Source: Limnohabitans sp. (GTDB lineage Bacteria > Pseudomonadota > Gammaproteobacteria > Burkholderiales > Burkholderiaceae_C). From it: DNA of 64,000 nt. This document shows positions 50,343 through 59,003 of this stretch, piece by piece. Numbering within the stretch: the first letter of the stretch is position 1; the number at the start of each line of letters is the position of its first letter. Where the stretch lies: assembly GCF_017848645.1 (NCBI RefSeq), contig NZ_JAFEIF010000004.1, forward strand, positions 1-64,000, in the 5' to 3' direction. Under the pieces are notes generated by a model that saw only the letters and a program-made list of their open reading frames with translations, was not told the DNA's origin and searched no databases. The position numbers and the translations under genes are program-made.

Positions 50343-50712
50343 GGTGAACTCCTTGTCTGAAAAGACGAATACCCGGCTCAGGCCCGCGTCACCATGACGC
50401 AGGACCAGCCAGCCATCCCAAGATAGAAGAAGGCTCCTGCCCGGTCTGTCCGGCAGGCCACACAGGTGCACCACAGCACCTTGGGGGGACCGCTTCCTAT
50501 AAAGGGACCTGATAACAAAGTTTAGAACTCGCTTCCCTCTGAAAAAAGGAGTAAGTAGATCAAAAAATCATTGTCAAAGTTTCGAATTTCAGCGCACAGG
50601 ACTGGGTGGCTCTAAATTTTTATGTGGTCAATGTTTAGAACAGCATTGATTTACAAGACTTATTGCTTGTGAGCTACACAGGCCTAAAACGTTCAGTTTT
50701 TATGACCGTTTC

Positions 50713-50744
50713 AGGCTGTTATGTAGATCTCTACATAACAGCCT
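50713..50744. repeat. palindrome with 15-bp arms
   Basis: AGGCTGTTATGTAGA (50713-50727) and its exact reverse complement (50730-50744) are separated by TC. Its right arm shares the bases CAGCCT with the start of the longer inverted repeat that follows. Confidence 0.85.
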
Positions 50745-50863
50745 CTATGCTCAGGTGACAACTATGCGCAGATTTCGCTGGCCCCGCAGTCTCACCGACA
50801 GAGGGGCCAGTGTCATTCACAAAACAACATCTGCGCATAGTTGTCACCTGAGCATAGAGGCTG
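50739..50863. repeat. 125-bp element with perfect 35-bp inverted repeats
   Basis: The arms 50739-50773 and 50829-50863 are exact reverse complements by inspection (they begin CAGCCTCTATGC and end GCATAGAGGCTG). The 55-base centre contains a further 8-bp inverted repeat, CTGGCCCC (50779-50786) and GGGGCCAG (50803-50810). This resembles a MITE-like remnant or an attenuator-like cruciform; no transposase is adjacent. Confidence 0.8.
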
Positions 50864-50997
50864 ATAGCGGACCATCACGGCGAACATGTGAGCAGCACTA
50901 GCTGGCTCTTGTTGGACATTTGAAAGCGAGTGAACCCTTATTCCCCCAAGTTGTGTCAAAGCAGCAAGGCCTTGAAAGACAAAGACTTGTTCCAATA

Positions 50998-52311
50998 TCA
51001 CCGGGCGGGCATTTCGCGCAATGTATAGACCACATGCACCCGAGCATCTTCAGGCACTGGGGGCACTTGGGCATTCCATTGGAGCCAGGCGGCCCTCATG
51101 GTCCTGAACTTGTCCTGATGACGGTGTGCCTGATTGGCCCTCTCCCGGGCATCTTCAGACAGGTTGAACAGGTATTCGTGGTCTTCGACCTGGAGGTATT
51201 TCCAATCACCGTCGCGGTGCGCCCGCTGTTGCTTGTGTTTCATCCGCCAGAACATTGGTCGCTCAAAGGTCTTTTGAGCATCCTGCATAGTCTGTCTCAT
51301 CGAGACACCATCGAGCACATGCCCTTCAGGCGGCTGCGCTTGGGCGATGTCCAGCACGGTGGCGGTCCAGTCCATTGTCAGGCAGTGTTGTGTACAGACG
51401 CTGCCAGGCTGGGCAATTCCCTTTGGCCAATGCACGATGTAGGGGACACGGATACCCCCCTCCGTCAAGTCCATCTTGCCGCCCACCAAGGGCCAGTTGT
51501 CCGAGAAACGCTCGCCGCCGTTGTCGCTGGTGAAAATGATCAGCGTATCGTCCAGCCGCCCGGTCTCGCGCAAAGCATCCACCACCCATCCGATGCCTTC
51601 GTCCATTTCTCGGATCATCGTGCGGTAAGTCTCCACATTCCCACCATCGAGGTGCATGATGTCTTTGACAATTTCGGGGTTGACCTGTCCTTGAGCACGC
51701 GTCTCCCAGGGCCAGTGTGGCGCGGTGTAATGCAAGCTCAGAAAGAATTTCTGTCCATCGGCGGCACGGTCTCGCACATACTGCGCGGCCCGTCTGGAGA
51801 TCAGATCGGTCAGATAGCCCGGCTCATCGTAGGGCTGGCCATCGAGCTCCAGATCCGAGTCTGGCCCACGCGCGTTGTGTCCGTAATAACTCACGCCGCC
51901 CGACATGGGGCCGAAGTGGTGCATGTAGCCCGATTTTTCAGGACCAAAATGTGGCCTGAATCCAAGGTGCCACTTTCCAATCAAGGCCGTGTGGTACCCC
52001 TGCGCCTTGAGCATGGACGGCAATGTCGGCAAGTCGGCGTGAAGGCCCATTTCCGGATGGCCACGCGTGGACCCCAACAAGGGCTCTTCACTGGCCCCAC
52101 GGACCCAGTACTGGTAGCGACCGGTCATCAATGCAAACCGTGTGGGTGAACACACAGGCGAGTTCGAATACCCATTCACATACTTTAGACCCTGGGCCGC
52201 CAGACGGTCCAGCACCGGTGACACAGGCCCGAACCCGGCCTCGCGTCCGCCATAACAGCCCAAGTCAGCGTAGCCCAGATCGTCGGCGACGATGAAAATG
52301 AAGTTGGTCAT
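50998..52311 (-). CDS. sulfatase (arylsulfatase family)
   Basis: A 437-residue type I sulfatase. Asp10-Asp11 provide metal ligands, Cys54 lies in CSPTR, the motif converted to formylglycine, and LMTGR follows. Lys113/His115 in GKWHLG, His199 in TAPHWPW, and Asp263-Asn264 in TSDNGG complete the site. There is no signal peptide, so it should act in the cytoplasm on an imported sulfate ester. Its maturation enzyme is not in the window. The ATG at 52311 starts MTNFIFIVADD, as the family requires. Confidence 0.93.
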   Translation of the reverse strand: MTNFIFIVADDLGYADLGCYGGREAGFGPVSPVLDRLAAQGLKYVNGYSNSPVCSPTRFALMTGRYQYWVRGASEEPLLGSTRGHPEMGLHADLPTLPSMLKAQGYHTALIGKWHLGFRPHFGPEKSGYMHHFGPMSGGVSYYGHNARGPDSDLELDGQPYDEPGYLTDLISRRAAQYVRDRAADGQKFFLSLHYTAPHWPWETRAQGQVNPEIVKDIMHLDGGNVETYRTMIREMDEGIGWVVDALRETGRLDDTLIIFTSDNGGERFSDNWPLVGGKMDLTEGGIRVPYIVHWPKGIAQPGSVCTQHCLTMDWTATVLDIAQAQPPEGHVLDGVSMRQTMQDAQKTFERPMFWRMKHKQQRAHRDGDWKYLQVEDHEYLFNLSEDARERANQAHRHQDKFRTMRAAWLQWNAQVPPVPEDARVHVVYTLREMPAR

Positions 52312-52324
52312 AGGCCCAAAACAA

Positions 52325-52708
52325 TCAGACGGGGTAGGGTGCGCCCTGGTAGGCCAGCATGCGCAGGCCTTGCTGCCCATCTGCACCAAGCTCGGGCATC
52401 CACACTGTCAAAAACAAGCTGCGGATCGCTTTGGACTGCCCACCGATGATCACGTCGGCCGACATGCGTCCAGTCACCATTTCGCCCGGGCCCGCCGCAT
52501 GCACCTGCAAGTCTTCAAAAGACAAAGTCAGGTACTTCAGGCTGCCGCTGGCCATTTTGTTCAAGTAGGTGGTCTTGGTATCGCGCCCACCGGTGGAATG
52601 CACGTAGACCAGCCCCTCCGACAGCAAGGCTTCGAGTGCCGCGATGTCACCGCCCAGCATGGCTTGGCGGCGTTGCTCTTCTGCCATCAATGCGCTAATG
52701 TTTGTCAT
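52325..52708 (-). CDS. SnoaL/NTF2-like protein (DUF4440 type)
   Basis: A 127-residue NTF2-fold protein opening MAEEQRRQAMLGGDIAALEALLSEGLVYVHSTGGRDTKTTYL in the first helices, with a C-terminal MLAYQGAPYPV strand. Members include small isomerases, hydratases and accessory subunits of ring-hydroxylating systems; no catalytic residue can be assigned. It overlaps the upstream Bug gene by four bases and is followed by the sulfatase 13 bases away, so the three share a transcript. Confidence 0.85.
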   Translation of the reverse strand: MTNISALMAEEQRRQAMLGGDIAALEALLSEGLVYVHSTGGRDTKTTYLNKMASGSLKYLTLSFEDLQVHAAGPGEMVTGRMSADVIIGGQSKAIRSLFLTVWMPELGADGQQGLRMLAYQGAPYPV

Positions 52709-53676
52709 TCCATTTTGATGTTCGAGCGGCGCGCCACGTCCGCCCATTTGGGGATTTCTTTTTTCACCAATTCGCCAAATCCGGCCACCGTGCTGGTCTG
52801 CAGATACACCCCCATCTGGGAGAATCTTTGCTCAAGACCGGCTTCAGTGAGCGCTTTGCCCACCTCGGCATTGAGTCGCTCAACCACAGCTGGCGGCAAC
52901 GCAGCAGGCCCCACCAGACCGGCCCAGTCCCGGACATCAAATTGGGGGAATCCAGCTTGGGCAAAAGTCGGAACACCGGGCAGGGCTTCCAGCGGTTCAG
53001 CCGCCGTGACCGCGATGGCCCGCAAACGACCGCTTTTGATGTGGGGCAGTGCCGCAGCCAGTGAGGCAAACATCATGTCCACCTGCTCGCCCATCAGGTC
53101 TTGCAAGGCCGCCACCGGTCCCCGGTAGGGCACATGCAAGATGAAAGTGCCGGTCAGCTGCTTGAAATACTCACCCATCAAATGCGCGGGTGAGCCTGCA
53201 CCACCAGAGCTGTAAATCAGCTTGCCAGGGCTTTTGCGGGCCAACGCCATCAAACCGGTCACATCCCGCACAGCCGAGTTGCTGCGGACCACGAGCACGT
53301 TGTAGGTCCACTGCGTCTGGCTGATAGGCACAATGTCTTTCAAGGTGTCATAAGGCATCTTGGCGACCAACGCGGGCAATACCGTGTGCGGCATGAACAT
53401 GATGCCCAGGGTGTGGGCATCGCTGCTTTTGGCCACTTGGTCCATGCCAATGAGCCCGGTGCCCCCGGACCGGTTTTCCACAATGAAGGGTTGCCCAAAA
53501 ACTTTGGACAAGCGGTCAGCCAAATGCCTCGCCATAGGGTCCCAAGGGCTGCCTGCAGCCGATGGCACCACGATGCGCACCGGTTTGGCGGGCCAAGCCT
53601 GGGCGCGGCCGACAGAAGTCAGGGACGCCAGACTCGCCGCCCCGATTGTTTGAATGAGTTGTCGACGGGTCTTCAT
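52705..53676 (-). CDS. Bug/TctC family tripartite tricarboxylate-type solute-binding protein (1)
   Basis: A 323-residue periplasmic binding protein. The signal peptide has a twin-arginine start (MKTRRQLIQTIGAAS) and ends GRAQA; the mature part opens WPAKPVRIVVPSAAGSPWDPMARHLAD, with IVENRSGGTGLIG and a PYRGP loop. Bug proteins bind carboxylates, often aromatic. Three bases separate it from the second Bug gene upstream; no TctA/TctB membrane genes are present. Confidence 0.93.
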   Translation of the reverse strand: MKTRRQLIQTIGAASLASLTSVGRAQAWPAKPVRIVVPSAAGSPWDPMARHLADRLSKVFGQPFIVENRSGGTGLIGMDQVAKSSDAHTLGIMFMPHTVLPALVAKMPYDTLKDIVPISQTQWTYNVLVVRSNSAVRDVTGLMALARKSPGKLIYSSGGAGSPAHLMGEYFKQLTGTFILHVPYRGPVAALQDLMGEQVDMMFASLAAALPHIKSGRLRAIAVTAAEPLEALPGVPTFAQAGFPQFDVRDWAGLVGPAALPPAVVERLNAEVGKALTEAGLEQRFSQMGVYLQTSTVAGFGELVKKEIPKWADVARRSNIKME

Positions 53677-53679
53677 GGT

Positions 53680-54660
53680 TCAGTCCAGTTTCACGCCAGC
53701 CTTGCGAATGGCAGGGCCCCACAGGGCGTCATCTTGTTTTAGGAAAGCTGCAAATTCGGCCGGGGTCTGAGACCTCAGATCACCGCCATAGGAGCGCCAT
53801 TTGGCGATCAGTTCGGGGTTTTGCGCCGTGGCTTTTTGCATGGCCTCGCCCAGTTTGGCCACCACAGCAGCAGGTGTGCCCGCAGGTGCAAACAATCCAA
53901 TCCAGGCGGTGGGGCTGAAGTCTGGCAAACCCGACTCGGCAAAAGTGGGCACATCCGGAAAATTGGGGTGTCGCGTCTTGCCCGTCAATGCAAGGATCTT
54001 CAGCTTGCCAGCCTTGACATTGCCGATGGCAGCGGGCAAGGCATCAAAAATCACATTCACCTGACCTGCCACCAAATCCGCATAAGGGCTCGAGGTGTTG
54101 TAGGGCACAAAATTGATCTTGACCCCGGCGTTCGAAGCAAACCATTCACCGGCCAGATGGGAGTAACTGCCCACACCCGATGTGGCCGATGTCAAGGAGC
54201 CAGGCTGTTTTTTCAGACGCTCGATCAGTTCCTTGGCATTTTTTTCGGGCAAGCTCGGGTGGGCTGTCAAGGCTGTGTTCAGCAGACCCACAACACTAAT
54301 GGGCACAAAGTCCCGCTCCACCTTGTAAGGCACTTTGGTGCCATAGGTGTAGGGCAATACCGACATCGAGGTGGTCGAGCCCATCACCAAGGTATAGCCA
54401 TCGGGTGTGGCCTTGGCACCGGCTTCCATGCCAATCATGGTGGAGGCACCCGGACGGTTTTCCACCACCACCGACTGCCCCAGCGCCTTGGACAACTCTA
54501 GCGCAATTTCACGGGTGTTGGCGTCAGGGCCTGTGCCCACGGGGAAAGGGGCAATGATCTTGATCGGCTTGTTCGGATAGTCCTGGGCCATGGCGGGCAA
54601 GGCACTGAACAAAGTCAAGGCCAAAGTGGCCAGGCTCATGCGGCGAGTGGTGCGGTTCAT
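53680..54660 (-). CDS. Bug/TctC family solute-binding protein (2)
   Basis: A 326-residue periplasmic binding protein: signal peptide to about residue 25 (LPAMAQ), then YPNKPIKIIAPFPVGTGPDANTRE and VVENRPGASTMIGMEAG. It heads the minus-strand transcript Bug2-Bug1-SnoaL-sulfatase. A GGAGA ribosome-binding site is visible upstream. Confidence 0.93.
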   Translation of the reverse strand: MNRTTRRMSLATLALTLFSALPAMAQDYPNKPIKIIAPFPVGTGPDANTREIALELSKALGQSVVVENRPGASTMIGMEAGAKATPDGYTLVMGSTTSMSVLPYTYGTKVPYKVERDFVPISVVGLLNTALTAHPSLPEKNAKELIERLKKQPGSLTSATSGVGSYSHLAGEWFASNAGVKINFVPYNTSSPYADLVAGQVNVIFDALPAAIGNVKAGKLKILALTGKTRHPNFPDVPTFAESGLPDFSPTAWIGLFAPAGTPAAVVAKLGEAMQKATAQNPELIAKWRSYGGDLRSQTPAEFAAFLKQDDALWGPAIRKAGVKLD

Positions 54661-54808
54661 GCGGGTGTCTCCTTTTGGTGGATGGTCACGACTGTGAGGT
54701 CTGTGAACATTCTTTCAAATCAGTCAAATTATCACAATGGGATAAACCATTAGTTTTTTATCGTCCATTCAAAATAAAATGAATGCAATTTTTGCAAAAG
54801 GAGTCATC
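54661..54808. promoter_or_regulatory. divergent promoter/operator region of the catabolic module
   Basis: This 148-base AT-rich gap separates the two divergent transcripts. TTATC (54729-54733) and GATAA (54741-54745) form an inverted repeat with 7-base spacing, a possible site for the IclR regulator encoded at 56890. A candidate plus-strand -10 TAAAAT is at 54775-54780 without a clear -35. Confidence 0.4.
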
Positions 54809-55369
54809 ATGACCAAGCCACTTGCCCAGTCCAATTCGCTGGTCTTTAGCCACATGGGAATTTATGTGCGCGACATAGACCGCATGGCCCGCTTTTACAA
54901 AGACGTGATGTGTTTCTTCGAAACCGATCGCGGCGATCTGGGGCCTGTACAACTGGTCTTCCTCAGTCGCGACCCGTCCGAACATCACCAGATCGTTCTG
55001 GCCACTGGCCGCCCTGCGGACCTGTCGTTCAGCGTGATCAACCAGATTTCGCTGCGCGTGCCCGACCTGGCCTCGCTGCGCACGGTGCGAGACCGTGTCC
55101 AAGCCGATCCCGATGTAAGCGACTTGGTCTGCACGAGTCATGGCAACGCGGTATCGATTTACTTTCGCGACCCCGAAGGCAACCGCCTGGAGGTGTTCCT
55201 GGACATGCCCTGGTACTGCGAGCAGCCGTTGCGCGAACCGATCGATCTGAACCAAAGCGACGAAGCCGTGATGGCCGCAGCTGAAGCACTGGCCCGCAGC
55301 CGACCCAAATTCCGCAGCCGCGACGAGTGGTTAAATGAAATGCAGCAACTCATGGGCTACAAGGCATGA
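54809..55369 (+). CDS. VOC family protein (extradiol-dioxygenase-like)
   Basis: A 186-residue vicinal-oxygen-chelate protein. The first module opens SHMGIYVRDIDRMARFYKDVM with His15; EHHQIVL (His59/60) follows, and DPEGNRLEVFLDMPWY provides Glu128. The second module reads INQISLRVPD where many relatives have NHIAFRV, so a typical metal His there is Gln79. Single-copy VOC fold, so a ring-cleaving dioxygenase role is likely but unproven. ATG 54809 is chosen because AAGGAG is at 54798-54803; the frame opens at 54779. Four-base overlap with the hydroxylase gene. Confidence 0.87.
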   Translation: MTKPLAQSNSLVFSHMGIYVRDIDRMARFYKDVMCFFETDRGDLGPVQLVFLSRDPSEHHQIVLATGRPADLSFSVINQISLRVPDLASLRTVRDRVQADPDVSDLVCTSHGNAVSIYFRDPEGNRLEVFLDMPWYCEQPLREPIDLNQSDEAVMAAAEALARSRPKFRSRDEWLNEMQQLMGYKA

Positions 55370-56877
55370 GCAAGCCAGTGTTTGACGTCGCCATCATTGG
55401 CTACGGCCCGGCGGGTGCCACGCTGGCCAACTTGCTGGGGCCATATGGCGTGTCGGTGCTGGTGCTCGAGCGCGAGGCCGAGATCTACCCTCTGCCCCGC
55501 GCCATCCATTTCGACGGCGAAACCATGCGCGTGTTCGAGACCGCCGGTTTGCGCCCGCAGGTCGAGGCCATCTCGCGCCCAGGCCTCAAAGGCATGTACT
55601 TCAACAACGCCGCTGGCGAGACCTTGCTGATCCGCGCCGGCACCCAAGAACGTGGCCCGCACGGCTGCGCCACCAACCACTACTTTCACCAACCCGAGCT
55701 CGAAGCCGTGTTGAGGTCTGGCTTGCAACGCTTCCCGCAGGTGCAAGTGCGCACCCGCCACGAAGTCACCGCCATCGAAGACGGTGCTGACGCCGCCACA
55801 CTGCAGATCACCGACCTTCAAACACAAGAACGCCATGCCGTTCAGGCCCGCTACGTGGTCGGCTGCGACGGCGCCCGCTCCCTGGTGCGCAAAGTGCTGG
55901 GCACCCGCATGCGCGATCTGGGCCTGCACCAGCCTTGGCTGGTGTTCGATGTGCGGCTCAAAACCGATGTTCCCGGCTTGCCCGACCACACAGTGCAGCA
56001 CTGCGACCCGGCACGCCCCATGACGTATTGCAACGTGACCGGCAATCGCCGCCGTTGGGAAATCATGCTCATGCCCGGCGACCAAGCCGAACAAATGGTC
56101 CAGCCCGAAACATTATGGAAACTGGTGCGCAAATGGGTCACGCCCGAACAAGCCGACATCGAACGTGCCGTGATCTACACCTTCCACTCGGTGATCGCCG
56201 AGGGCTGGCGCCAGGGCCGCTTGATGCTGGCCGGTGACGCGGCGCACCAAACGCCGCCCTTCCTTGGCCAGGGCATGTGCGCGGCCATCCGCGATGTGTC
56301 GAACCTGGCCTGGAAACTCGACGCCGTGCTGCGCGGCTGTGCAGACGATGCGCTGCTGGATACCTATGAAAGCGAGCGTTCACCGCATGTGCAGGCCTTC
56401 ATCGAACTGGCCGTCAAGCTGGGCGGCATCATCCAGACCACCGACCCTCAGGCGGCTCTTGAACGCGACGCCAAATTTAAAGCCGGTCAGCCCGAAATCT
56501 TCCAGTTCCCTGCGCCGCGCCTGGGCCCTGGCATCTGGCAAGGCGAGCAGGCACCGGTCGCCCAGGTCTTCCCTCAACCCACGCTGGCCAATGGCCATCT
56601 GCTGGACAGCTTGCTGGGCTTGAACTTTGCCGTCCTGGGCGAGGACTCCGTGTTGGCCGAAGTCAGTGAAGACACCCGTGAGCGCTGGCAGGCGCATGGC
56701 GTGGTCATCGTGCCAGCGCGCGACCCCGAGGTCAAAGCCTGGTTGGACGCGCAAAACGTGCGCGCCGTGCTGTTGCGTCCGGACCGCTACATTCTTGGCG
56801 TGGCCCAAAGCAGTGCCGAGCTCGATCGCATCAGCGCCGTGCTGCCCAATGCGGGTGCCTTGGCCCATGGATGTTGA
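55366..56877 (+). CDS. FAD-dependent aromatic hydroxylase (MhpA-like)
   Basis: A 503-residue class A flavoprotein monooxygenase. The dinucleotide fold GYGPAGATLANLLG is at 12-25, the DG motif VVGCDGARS around Asp168, and the FAD-ribityl motif GDAAHQTPPFLGQG at 290-303. Closest in pattern to 3-(3-hydroxyphenyl)propionate hydroxylase. It hydroxylates phenolic rings using NAD(P)H and O2; the substrate here is unknown. Coupled to the VOC gene by ATGA overlap. Confidence 0.9.
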   Translation: MSKPVFDVAIIGYGPAGATLANLLGPYGVSVLVLEREAEIYPLPRAIHFDGETMRVFETAGLRPQVEAISRPGLKGMYFNNAAGETLLIRAGTQERGPHGCATNHYFHQPELEAVLRSGLQRFPQVQVRTRHEVTAIEDGADAATLQITDLQTQERHAVQARYVVGCDGARSLVRKVLGTRMRDLGLHQPWLVFDVRLKTDVPGLPDHTVQHCDPARPMTYCNVTGNRRRWEIMLMPGDQAEQMVQPETLWKLVRKWVTPEQADIERAVIYTFHSVIAEGWRQGRLMLAGDAAHQTPPFLGQGMCAAIRDVSNLAWKLDAVLRGCADDALLDTYESERSPHVQAFIELAVKLGGIIQTTDPQAALERDAKFKAGQPEIFQFPAPRLGPGIWQGEQAPVAQVFPQPTLANGHLLDSLLGLNFAVLGEDSVLAEVSEDTRERWQAHGVVIVPARDPEVKAWLDAQNVRAVLLRPDRYILGVAQSSAELDRISAVLPNAGALAHGC

Positions 56878-56889
56878 ACAGAGCTCACC

Positions 56890-57651
56890 ATGACCGATAA
56901 AGCAGACAAAGCAGATACCAGCCTCGCCCGCATGCTCAGCGTGCTCGACCTGTTTTCCGACCAGCGCTTGCATTGGAGTGCCGAGGACATCAGCGAAACG
57001 CTGGGCGTTTCACTCCCCACCAGTTACCGCTACCTCAAGACCCTCAGCGATGCGGGCCTGTTGCGGCGCGGCAGCGATGCCCAGTTCGCGCTGGGTCCGC
57101 GTATCGTCATGCTGGACCATTTGATCCGCCAAGCCGACCCTGTCCTGCAGTGTGGCATCCCCTTTATGAAAGAGCTGGTGGCCCAGACCGGTTTTGATTG
57201 CGTTGTGTCCAGCATGCATGGCGACCAATTGCTCGACACCCACCGTGAACTGGGCTCCATGCCGGCCAGTCTGAGTTATGGCCGTGGACGGCCGCGCCCT
57301 TTGTTTCAAGGCGCTGCGCCCAAGGTCATCTTGGCGAACTGGACGCCTCTGGCCTTGCACAAATTGTTCGACAACCACACCAAAGACATTGCTGCAGCGG
57401 GCTTGCCGAGCGATTGGTCGGCGTTTCGCCGCTACTTTAGCCAAATCCGCAAAAACGGCCATTACTTCTCCGATGGCGAACTCGAATCCAATCTGGCCGC
57501 CGTGGCCGTGCCTCTTTACCAAGCCGATGGCAGCGTGATCGCCGCCCTCTCCCTCGTGACCAGCGTGCAACGCATGGCCGTGATCGACCGCAGCAAACTC
57601 ACCCCCCTCATCCAGCGGGCCGCGCAGGAAATTTCTGCACGGCTGAGCTGA
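56890..57651 (+). CDS. IclR family transcriptional regulator
   Basis: A 253-residue regulator. The winged HTH covers about 15-75 (SAEDISETLGVSLPTSYRYLKTLSDAGLL), and the effector domain about 85-250 includes TGFDCVVSSMHGDQLLDTHRELG and GELESNLAAVAVPL. IclR proteins of this branch usually control adjacent aromatic-acid genes. It lies within the plus-strand operon, 12 bases after the hydroxylase. Confidence 0.93.
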   Translation: MTDKADKADTSLARMLSVLDLFSDQRLHWSAEDISETLGVSLPTSYRYLKTLSDAGLLRRGSDAQFALGPRIVMLDHLIRQADPVLQCGIPFMKELVAQTGFDCVVSSMHGDQLLDTHRELGSMPASLSYGRGRPRPLFQGAAPKVILANWTPLALHKLFDNHTKDIAAAGLPSDWSAFRRYFSQIRKNGHYFSDGELESNLAAVAVPLYQADGSVIAALSLVTSVQRMAVIDRSKLTPLIQRAAQEISARLS

Positions 57652-57687
57652 TCTTTTTCTTTTGTAACCTCACCTGAAAGCCAGACC

Positions 57688-58539
57688 ATGAAACTCATCA
57701 GCTTCCTGAACCAGGGCGTGCCCTCCTATGGCGTCGTGAACGGCGACGACGTGCTCGACCTGACCCCTATCATGGGCGCACAAGCGCCCGACCTGAAAAC
57801 CCTGATTGCCAAAAACCTGTTCAGTGCAGCAGCCGATGCAGCCAAGGCGCACAAGCCCACGCTCCAGTTCTCGCAACTTCAGCTGCTGCCGGTGATCCCC
57901 AACCCGGGTCAGATCTTTTGCATCGGATTGAACTACGGCGAACACGTGCTCGAAACCGGCCGCGAAGTGACCGAAACGCCAGTGATCTTTTTGCGCTTGG
58001 CAGACTCACAGGTCGCGCACGGTCAAGACATCATGCGTCCACCGGAGTCGCACCGCCTCGACTACGAAGCCGAGATTGCCGTGATCATCGGCAAAGGCGG
58101 ACGCCGAATCCAGGAAGCAGACGCCTGGGACCACATCGCCGGTTACAGCTGCTACAACGACGGCTCGGTGCGCGACTGGCAAATGGCTACCTCGCAGTGG
58201 ACGCCCGGCAAAAACTTCTACAAGACCGGCGGCTTTGGCCCCTGGATGGTCACCAGCGACGAGATCGCGCCTGCGCAAGTGATGCGCCTGCAAACCGTGC
58301 TCAACGGCCAGGTGCTGCAAGACACCACCACCGACAAGATGATCCACAGCATCCCGCGCCAGATCGCCTACATCTCGACCTTCATCCCACTGTCGCCGGG
58401 TGACGTGATCGTGACCGGCACCCCTGGCGGCGTGGGTAACAAGCGCAACCCGCAAATATTCATGAAGCCCGGTGACGTTTGCGAGATCGTAGTGGATGCC
58501 ATCGGCACGCTGCGTAACGGCATCCGCGACGACGCATGA
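57688..58539 (+). CDS. fumarylacetoacetate hydrolase (FAH) family protein
   Basis: A 283-residue FAH-fold enzyme. Metal ligands lie in RLDYEAEIAVIIGKGGR (D-x-E) and SHRLD; GYSCYNDGSVRDWQ and GTPGGVG are also conserved. The family includes acylpyruvate hydrolases and decarboxylase/hydratases that process ring-cleavage products, which fits the surroundings. The last four bases overlap the thioesterase gene. Confidence 0.9.
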   Translation: MKLISFLNQGVPSYGVVNGDDVLDLTPIMGAQAPDLKTLIAKNLFSAAADAAKAHKPTLQFSQLQLLPVIPNPGQIFCIGLNYGEHVLETGREVTETPVIFLRLADSQVAHGQDIMRPPESHRLDYEAEIAVIIGKGGRRIQEADAWDHIAGYSCYNDGSVRDWQMATSQWTPGKNFYKTGGFGPWMVTSDEIAPAQVMRLQTVLNGQVLQDTTTDKMIHSIPRQIAYISTFIPLSPGDVIVTGTPGGVGNKRNPQIFMKPGDVCEIVVDAIGTLRNGIRDDA

Positions 58540-58979
58540 GTTTAAATTACAACACTGCCGATACTCAGAGCTACTTTAGCCGCATGTTAAACGGCGAGGT
58601 CGCTCGTCCGCCCGTGCTCACCTTGCTGGGCAGCCGCATCGACGCGGTGGACGCGGAGGCAGGCATGCTGAGCGCCACCTACGAAGCATCGCCCGACTTT
58701 CGCAACCCGGCTGGCACGGTGCAAGGTGGCATGCTAAGCGCTATGTTGGATGACCTGACCGCCAGCCTGGTAGATGCCACGCTGGCCGCAGGGCAAGGCG
58801 TGGCCACACTCAATCTGAACGTGTCTTTCTTACGCGTCGCGGAGGTGGGTACGCTGCAGGGCGAAGCGCGCTTGCTGCGCCGTGGGCGCGATGTGTGCCA
58901 CGTCATGGGCACGCTACGGCAGGACGGAAAAGAAGTAGCCACCGCTGTGGCTGTGTGCAAAGTTGTGCCCGTTACCTGA
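58536..58979 (+). CDS. PaaI family hotdog thioesterase
   Basis: A 147-residue acyl-CoA thioesterase-like protein with the NPAGTVQGGMLSAMLDDLTA helix (catalytic Asp region) and the LNLNVSFLRVAEVGTLQGEA strand pair. It probably releases an acid from a CoA ester formed in the pathway. ATGA overlap with the FAH gene. Confidence 0.88.
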   Translation: MSLNYNTADTQSYFSRMLNGEVARPPVLTLLGSRIDAVDAEAGMLSATYEASPDFRNPAGTVQGGMLSAMLDDLTASLVDATLAAGQGVATLNLNVSFLRVAEVGTLQGEARLLRRGRDVCHVMGTLRQDGKEVATAVAVCKVVPVT

Positions 58980-59003
58980 ACTCTTTTTTCGGAGATCCGT
59001 CAT

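Larger units (their letters stand above)
50343..50997. other. intergenic region left of the accessory block
   Basis: No supported gene lies in these 655 bases. It is less GC-rich than its surroundings from about 50510 to 50720, and holds the nested inverted repeats at 50713-50744 and 50739-50863. A GGACC-rich patch around 50480-50510 resembles a promoter region of the lipoprotein gene, but I cannot assign boxes. Confidence 0.7.

Noticed and set aside
50813..51001. 62-residue minus-strand frame across the 35-bp repeat
   Set aside because: Half of it is inverted-repeat sequence and it has no similarity that I recognise; considered a possible transposase scrap but not supported.
50920..52149. 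409-residue plus-strand frame opposite the sulfatase
   Set aside because: Antisense to a protein with a complete catalytic motif set; no family features.
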